From contig CALCNO010000164.1 in the NCBI GenBank assembly GCA_937897615.1, positions 1 to 7,334 on the forward strand: a stretch of DNA of 7,334 nucleotides, read 5' to 3'. The notes under the pieces are model-generated. The model was not told where the DNA came from. It ran no database searches and worked only from the letters and a program-made list of their open reading frames with translations. Source of the DNA: an uncultured Anaerolineaceae bacterium (GTDB lineage Bacteria; Chloroflexota; Anaerolineae; Anaerolineales; Anaerolineaceae). Both the position numbers and the translations under genes were made by a program. Numbering within the stretch: position 1 is the first letter of the stretch; the number at the start of each line of letters is the position of its first letter. Of the stretch, positions 4,174 through 7,334 are shown piece by piece.

Positions 4174-7148
4174 GGTTGTTGCACTCCCATTGTTCCGTGT
4201 CCACTACCGGAAAAATACATTGCACGTTCAACGATAACTGGTTGAGTTGCGACCAGCTTTGTAGCAAAAGCCTGATCCAGTCCCAGTTGAGCAGGATCTT
4301 GCACAGCAATTGTGTAGCGCGAGTTTCCCGGGATAGTGACGGTACGAATTTGGTTTTCGCCAGTCTGAAGCATGTAGGTAACTGTTACATCAGTACTGGT
4401 TGAATTGGGGTTTTGAATCAAAATAAAGGTTTCAAATCCCGCTCCGGTATAGCCCTCGGCAAGATACCAGACGTTGGCCGCCGAGGTAACCCCGGTGCTA
4501 TCGTGCCCGCCCATGTAACTACCTTTGGGCCAGTACATTGCCCGTTCTACAATGATGTTCCTGTTTGAGGTAATCTTGGTGGAAAAAGCCTGATCCACAC
4601 CTACCTGGGCAGGGTCCTGGGCCACCACGGTATAACGAGAATTGGCAGCCACCGAAATGTTTTTAACAATTGTGCCGCCTCCCTGCAGCATATAGGTCAG
4701 GGTCACGTCTGCAGAAGAAGCATTGGGATTCTGAATCAAGATGTAGGTGCCAAAGCCGGCCCCAGTGTAGCCTTCTGCCAGATACCAGGTTGATCCGGGC
4801 GTAGTCACGCCGCCGGCTGCATGGCCTTCATCGGCAAAATACATTGCCCTTTCCACAATGATTGGCTGATTGGAGGTTAATTTGGTAGAGAATGCCTGAT
4901 TAAGCCCAACCTGCCCGATATCTTGAGCCACCAAGGTGTAGCGCGAATTTGGCCCCACGGAAACGCTGCGGGCTATCGTGCCGCCGCCCTGCAACATATA
5001 GGTGAGGTCAACCGTGGCAGTAGCATCGTTTGGATTTTGGATCAGGATATAGGTGCCGAAGCCATCCCCGGTATAGCCCTCTGCAAGGTACCAGGTTGTG
5101 GCCGGGAAATTAAACCCGGTTGTGTTGTGCCCGCTGATCCCGCCCTGTGCGTCCGGCCAGTACATTGCGCGTTCCACGATGATCGGCAAGTCTGCCGTTA
5201 CTTTCGTTGAAAACGCCTGGTCCACGCCAACCTGCCCGGCATCCTGTGCCGCCACGGTATAGCGCGACTTGGCATCCACCACCAGGGAGCGGGTAATTGT
5301 TCCCCCTCCCTGAAGCATATAGGTGAGAGTAACGTTCGCAGGGGAATCATTGGGGTTCTGCAGCAGGATAAAAGTGCCAAACCCGGCGCCGGTGTACCCT
5401 TCAGCCAGGTACCACGTTTGCCATTGGTGGGTAAATGTAGCCGTAACCGAATTGGCAGCAGTCATTGTAACCGTGCAGGTTCCAGTTCCCGTACATCCCG
5501 CGCCGCTCCACCCGGTAAAGGCTGAGCCAGAACTGGCCACAGCCGTTAATGTCACGGAGGATAAGGCAGGGAAGTTCGCGCTGCAGGTGCTGCCGCAGTT
5601 GATACCAGCCGGGGAACTGGTAACCGTTCCAGTCCCGCCGCCCAATTTACTCACATCAAGAGTGAACTGCACCGTGTCTGAGTACAGATCGCTGACCGCC
5701 GCTCCGGCATTGAGAATGCCGCTCCCGCAAATTGAGGTGTTGCACGTGCTGCCGCCGGGGAATGCAGTGACGTTATTCTGCAAATACTGCAAAACTTGGC
5801 TGGGCGTAATCGATGGGTAGATGGAATAAAGCAGCGATACCACACCTGCCACATGCGGGGTCGCCATAGAAGTACCCATGTAATAGGCGTATGAATCAGC
5901 AACAGGCTGCTTGGTGCCTGTATTCAGTGTTGAAAGTACGCCCCCATTGGTATCGCCGCCGGGTGCGCTGATTTCCACCACGGAACCATAATTGCTATAG
6001 GAAGCCTTGTTGCCGTTTCGATTTGTTGCCGCAACAGTGATCACATTATTACAATTTCCCGGTGAAAAATTGGAGGCATTTACATTATCATTGCCGGCAG
6101 CAACCACCACCGTGGTTCCGGCAGAAGTGACGGCATTAATGGCCGACTGCATCGAAGTTGAGCAAGAACCAGTGCCACCCAGCGAGATATTGATCACCTT
6201 CGCCGGGTTGGCGTTCGCAGGAACACCGCTCACGGTTAATCCAGCCGCCCAGCGCATCCCATCAATGATGTCCGAATCGTAGCCGCCGCACTTACCCAAA
6301 ACGCGGACCGGCAGAATCTTGGAATTCCAGTTGATCCCGGCCACGCCCAGCGAATTGTTCGTTGCCGCTCCAATGGTACCGGAAACATGCGTGCCGTGCC
6401 ACGAACTATCGCTGACGCCGCAACCCGCAAAATAGCCCGAGGCGTCCTCAGCAGCAGTGATCCAATCGCCGGGGTCGCTCGGGTCGCTGTCGCGGCCATC
6501 GCCGTCATTGGCCACCAAAGCATCCGCAATAAAATCATAGCCGGGCACGGTTCTGCCGGACAGGTCGGCATGGTTGAGTATGCCGGTATCTACCACTGCA
6601 ACAACGATCGAACCCGAGCCTGTGGTGATATTCCAGGCGGCCTGAGCGTTGATTCCGTAGTTGTTGGTTACAGGTGTAGCATAATGCCATTGGTTGGCAA
6701 ACAAAGGGTCATTCGGGGTGAGGGTGTGGCGCCGAATGTAATCGGGTTCCACATACTCAACTTCCGGCAGAGCGAGAAGTTTTTCGATCACCGCCTGCAT
6801 CTCCGCCGGGCCGATTTTTCCCGGCAGGCGCAGAACGTGAGCATCGCCGGACATCTCACGAACGTACTTGATTTCCATGCCGGTTGCATCGCTCAGGCGC
6901 ACTCCCTGGTCATCACTGGAAGGAACACCAGCCATTGCCGCATCCATGCTGGCTTTGTATTTGATGATCAGCTGATCGGTAAGTTCGCTGGTTGCGATGG
7001 CAACCGCGCTGGCATTAAGGGGTTCCTCTGTTCCGCCATCCTCCGCCTTTACCGGTGTGTGAGAAACCGCCACCGCAAAGAGAGAAATGATGAGAAGCAG
7101 AGAAACACCCCCCTTTGAAAACCAATTGAATGCCAAACCTCTTTTCAA
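4170..7148 (-). CDS. Secreted S8 (subtilisin-like) serine peptidase with C-terminal WYLAEG repeats
   Basis: This 992-aa secreted endopeptidase has, in order: a signal peptide (1-35, likely cleavage after VKA); an I9-like propeptide (about 57-140, ending LPEVEYVEPDYIRRH); the S8 catalytic domain (about 150-485); a bacterial repeat domain (495-573); and four 86-residue WYLAEG repeats (579-979). The catalytic triad is intact: Asp187 (VVDTG), His251 (HGTHVSG) and Ser427 (GTSMATPHVAG), with oxyanion Asn353 (AAGND). NDGDGRDSDPSDPGDW (214-229) and LPVRVLGKCGGYDSDIIDG (279-297) resemble the extracellular proteases of Xanthomonas and Dichelobacter. Six Cys in the catalytic domain suit an extracellular, disulfide-bonded enzyme. 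The start is TTG: GGAGG lies 6 nt upstream, there is no in-frame ATG before the upstream stop, and this start gives a normal Lys-Arg-led signal peptide. No LPxTG motif, C-terminal helix or other anchor follows the last repeat. It is the first gene of the operon; function is near certain, natural substrate unknown. Confidence 0.97.
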   Translation of the reverse strand: MKRGLAFNWFSKGGVSLLLIISLFAVAVSHTPVKAEDGGTEEPLNASAVAIATSELTDQLIIKYKASMDAAMAGVPSSDDQGVRLSDATGMEIKYVREMSGDAHVLRLPGKIGPAEMQAVIEKLLALPEVEYVEPDYIRRHTLTPNDPLFANQWHYATPVTNNYGINAQAAWNITTGSGSIVVAVVDTGILNHADLSGRTVPGYDFIADALVANDGDGRDSDPSDPGDWITAAEDASGYFAGCGVSDSSWHGTHVSGTIGAATNNSLGVAGINWNSKILPVRVLGKCGGYDSDIIDGMRWAAGLTVSGVPANANPAKVINISLGGTGSCSTSMQSAINAVTSAGTTVVVAAGNDNVNASNFSPGNCNNVITVAATNRNGNKASYSNYGSVVEISAPGGDTNGGVLSTLNTGTKQPVADSYAYYMGTSMATPHVAGVVSLLYSIYPSITPSQVLQYLQNNVTAFPGGSTCNTSICGSGILNAGAAVSDLYSDTVQFTLDVSKLGGGTGTVTSSPAGINCGSTCSANFPALSSVTLTAVASSGSAFTGWSGAGCTGTGTCTVTMTAANSVTATFTHQWQTWYLAEGYTGAGFGTFILLQNPNDSPANVTLTYMLQGGGTITRSLVVDAKSRYTVAAQDAGQVGVDQAFSTKVTADLPIIVERAMYWPDAQGGISGHNTTGFNFPATTWYLAEGYTGDGFGTYILIQNPNDATATVDLTYMLQGGGTIARSVSVGPNSRYTLVAQDIGQVGLNQAFSTKLTSNQPIIVERAMYFADEGHAAGGVTTPGSTWYLAEGYTGAGFGTYILIQNPNASSADVTLTYMLQGGGTIVKNISVAANSRYTVVAQDPAQVGVDQAFSTKITSNRNIIVERAMYWPKGSYMGGHDSTGVTSAANVWYLAEGYTGAGFETFILIQNPNSTSTDVTVTYMLQTGENQIRTVTIPGNSRYTIAVQDPAQLGLDQAFATKLVATQPVIVERAMYFSGSGHGTMGVQQP
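4212..4469 (-). repeat. WYLAEG repeat 4 (residues 894-979), most diverged copy
   Basis: This is the last of four equal 86-residue units in the peptidase. It keeps WYLAEGYTGAGF, IQNPN, TYMLQ, NSRYT, DQAF and VIVERAMYF. It differs from the others by TGENQ where they have GGGTI, by GFETF for GFGTY/F, and by FATKL for FSTK. Only 13 residues follow it before the stop. Confidence 0.9.
4530..4787 (-). repeat. WYLAEG repeat 3 (residues 788-873)
   Basis: This 86-residue unit runs from WYLAEGYTGAGFGTY to IIVERAMYW. A 20-residue linker rich in Gly and Ser leads to repeat 4. It retains the central LTYMLQGGGTI strand motif and the NSRYTVVAQD motif. Confidence 0.92.
4836..5093 (-). repeat. WYLAEG repeat 2 (residues 686-771)
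   Basis: This 86-residue unit runs from WYLAEGYTGDGFGTY to IIVERAMYF. By hand count about 63 of 86 residues are identical to repeat 1, while many codons differ at third positions, so the duplication is old and the protein sequence has been conserved. A 16-residue linker follows. Confidence 0.92.
5157..5414 (-). repeat. WYLAEG repeat 1 (residues 579-664)
   Basis: This first 86-residue unit runs from WYLAEGYTGAGFGTF to IIVERAMYW, right after the bacterial repeat domain. The pattern WYLAEG - QNPN - VTLTYML - SRYTV - ERAMYW is known from repeats in secreted proteins of Actinobacteria and Chloroflexota (possibly Pfam DUF5719; the accession needs checking). Alternating hydrophobic stretches suggest a beta-sandwich. 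A 21-residue linker follows. Confidence 0.92.
5430..5666 (-). other. Cys-containing bacterial repeat domain (Flg_new_2/InlB-B-like) inside the peptidase
   Basis: Residues 495-573 carry the typical order LGGGTGTVTSSPAGINCG, then SVTLTAVASSGSAFTGWSG, then CTVTMTAANSVTATF. This matches the small beta repeat common in secreted bacterial proteins. Four cysteines (518, 522, 552, 558) sit as two close pairs and probably form disulfides outside the cell. The domain links the catalytic core to the WYLAEG repeats. Confidence 0.8.
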
Positions 7149-7154
7149 ATCCCG

Positions 7155-7159
7155 CCTCC
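7155..7159 (-). promoter_or_regulatory. Shine-Dalgarno GGAGG that fixes the TTG start of the peptidase
   Basis: The message reads GGAGG-CGGGAT-TTG, a consensus ribosome binding site with 6-nt spacing. The only start-like codon at the right distance is TTG at 7148, and the same frame has a stop (TAA) upstream with no ATG in between. Confidence 0.85.
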
Positions 7160-7189
7160 GCTTACTGTTGAAAGTAATGACAACGATTA

Positions 7190-7220
7190 ATTATATGATA
7201 ACAATTCAAATAATTGCCAG
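7190..7220 (-). promoter_or_regulatory. Predicted sigma-70-type promoter of the peptidase operon
   Basis: A perfect TATAAT -10 box lies at 7190-7195 on the minus strand. The -35 is poorer: CTGGCA (7215-7220, 19-nt spacing, 4/6) or TGGCAA (7214-7219, 18-nt spacing, 3/6). Transcription would start near 7183, leaving a leader of about 35 nt. No comparable promoter was seen between the three operon genes, which overlap by 4 nt or are 26 nt apart. Confidence 0.5.
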
Positions 7221-7232
7221 AGAGATAATAAC

Positions 7233-7261
7233 TTGATACAAGCACGATGCTATGATAAAAT
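7233..7261 (+). promoter_or_regulatory. Predicted sigma-70-type promoter of the tRNA-Val gene
   Basis: TTGATA (7233-7238), a 17-nt spacer and TAAAAT (7256-7261) match the consensus at 5/6 in both boxes with ideal spacing. Transcription would start near 7268, about 12 nt before the mature tRNA 5' end. It fires away from the operon promoter, and the two do not overlap. Confidence 0.65.
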
Positions 7262-7279
7262 CCACCTGTTCAGATACAT

Positions 7280-7334
<55 letters not shown>

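Noticed and set aside
4173..4211. C-terminal sorting signal on the peptidase (LPxTG, PEP-CTERM or type IX type)
   Set aside because: The 13 residues after repeat 4 are short and Gly-rich, with no hydrophobic helix, no sorting motif and no basic tail.
4212..5414. CRISPR-like or mobile-element direct repeats
   Set aside because: The repetition is at the protein level, in frame, with a period of about 102-107 codons. The DNA copies have diverged, so these are tandem protein domains.
6387..7118. Plus-strand open frame of 243 codons opposite the peptidase N-terminal half
   Set aside because: It lies wholly antisense to the signal peptide, propeptide and catalytic core of the subtilase and has no recognisable motif or convincing ribosome binding site.

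Overview
The window carries four protein genes, all on the minus strand, and the first 55 nt of one tRNA gene on the plus strand at the right edge. The organism looks like a free-living bacterium. The pairing of a tandem-repeat secreted subtilase (repeats starting WYLAEG) with a DUF2723 membrane glycosyltransferase and a molybdenum hydroxylase is what I would expect in Chloroflexota (Anaerolineae-like). That assignment is inference from gene content; no marker gene is present to prove it.

Right to left, in the direction of minus-strand transcription: bases 7149-7279 are a divergent promoter region, with a plus-strand promoter for tRNA-Val(CAC) and a minus-strand promoter for a three-gene operon. 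The operon has (1) a 992-aa secreted S8 serine peptidase (4170-7148, TTG start) with signal peptide, propeptide, catalytic domain, a Cys-containing bacterial repeat and four 86-residue WYLAEG repeats; (2) a 219-aa protein with one N-terminal membrane helix and an extracytoplasmic beta-rich domain (3514-4173), whose start overlaps the peptidase stop as ATGA; and (3) a 513-aa polytopic DUF2723 glycosyltransferase-like protein (1946-3487), 26 nt further on. The tight spacing suggests one cell-envelope unit: an exported protease, a membrane-tethered partner, and an enzyme that could glycosylate exported proteins. The last step is a hypothesis.

Bases 1761-1945 separate the operon from the next gene. 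They hold a weak AT-rich hairpin (possible terminator) and a 16-bp palindrome that coincides with a weak promoter candidate. From 1760 to the left edge runs the 5' part (586 codons) of a xanthine dehydrogenase-family molybdopterin-binding subunit. It is unrelated in function to the operon, looks richer in G+C, and departs from the usual residues at several cofactor-contact motifs.

No CRISPR array, insertion sequence, integrase or attachment site was seen. The most interesting parts are the protease/anchor/glycosyltransferase operon and the altered cofactor motifs of the molybdoenzyme.
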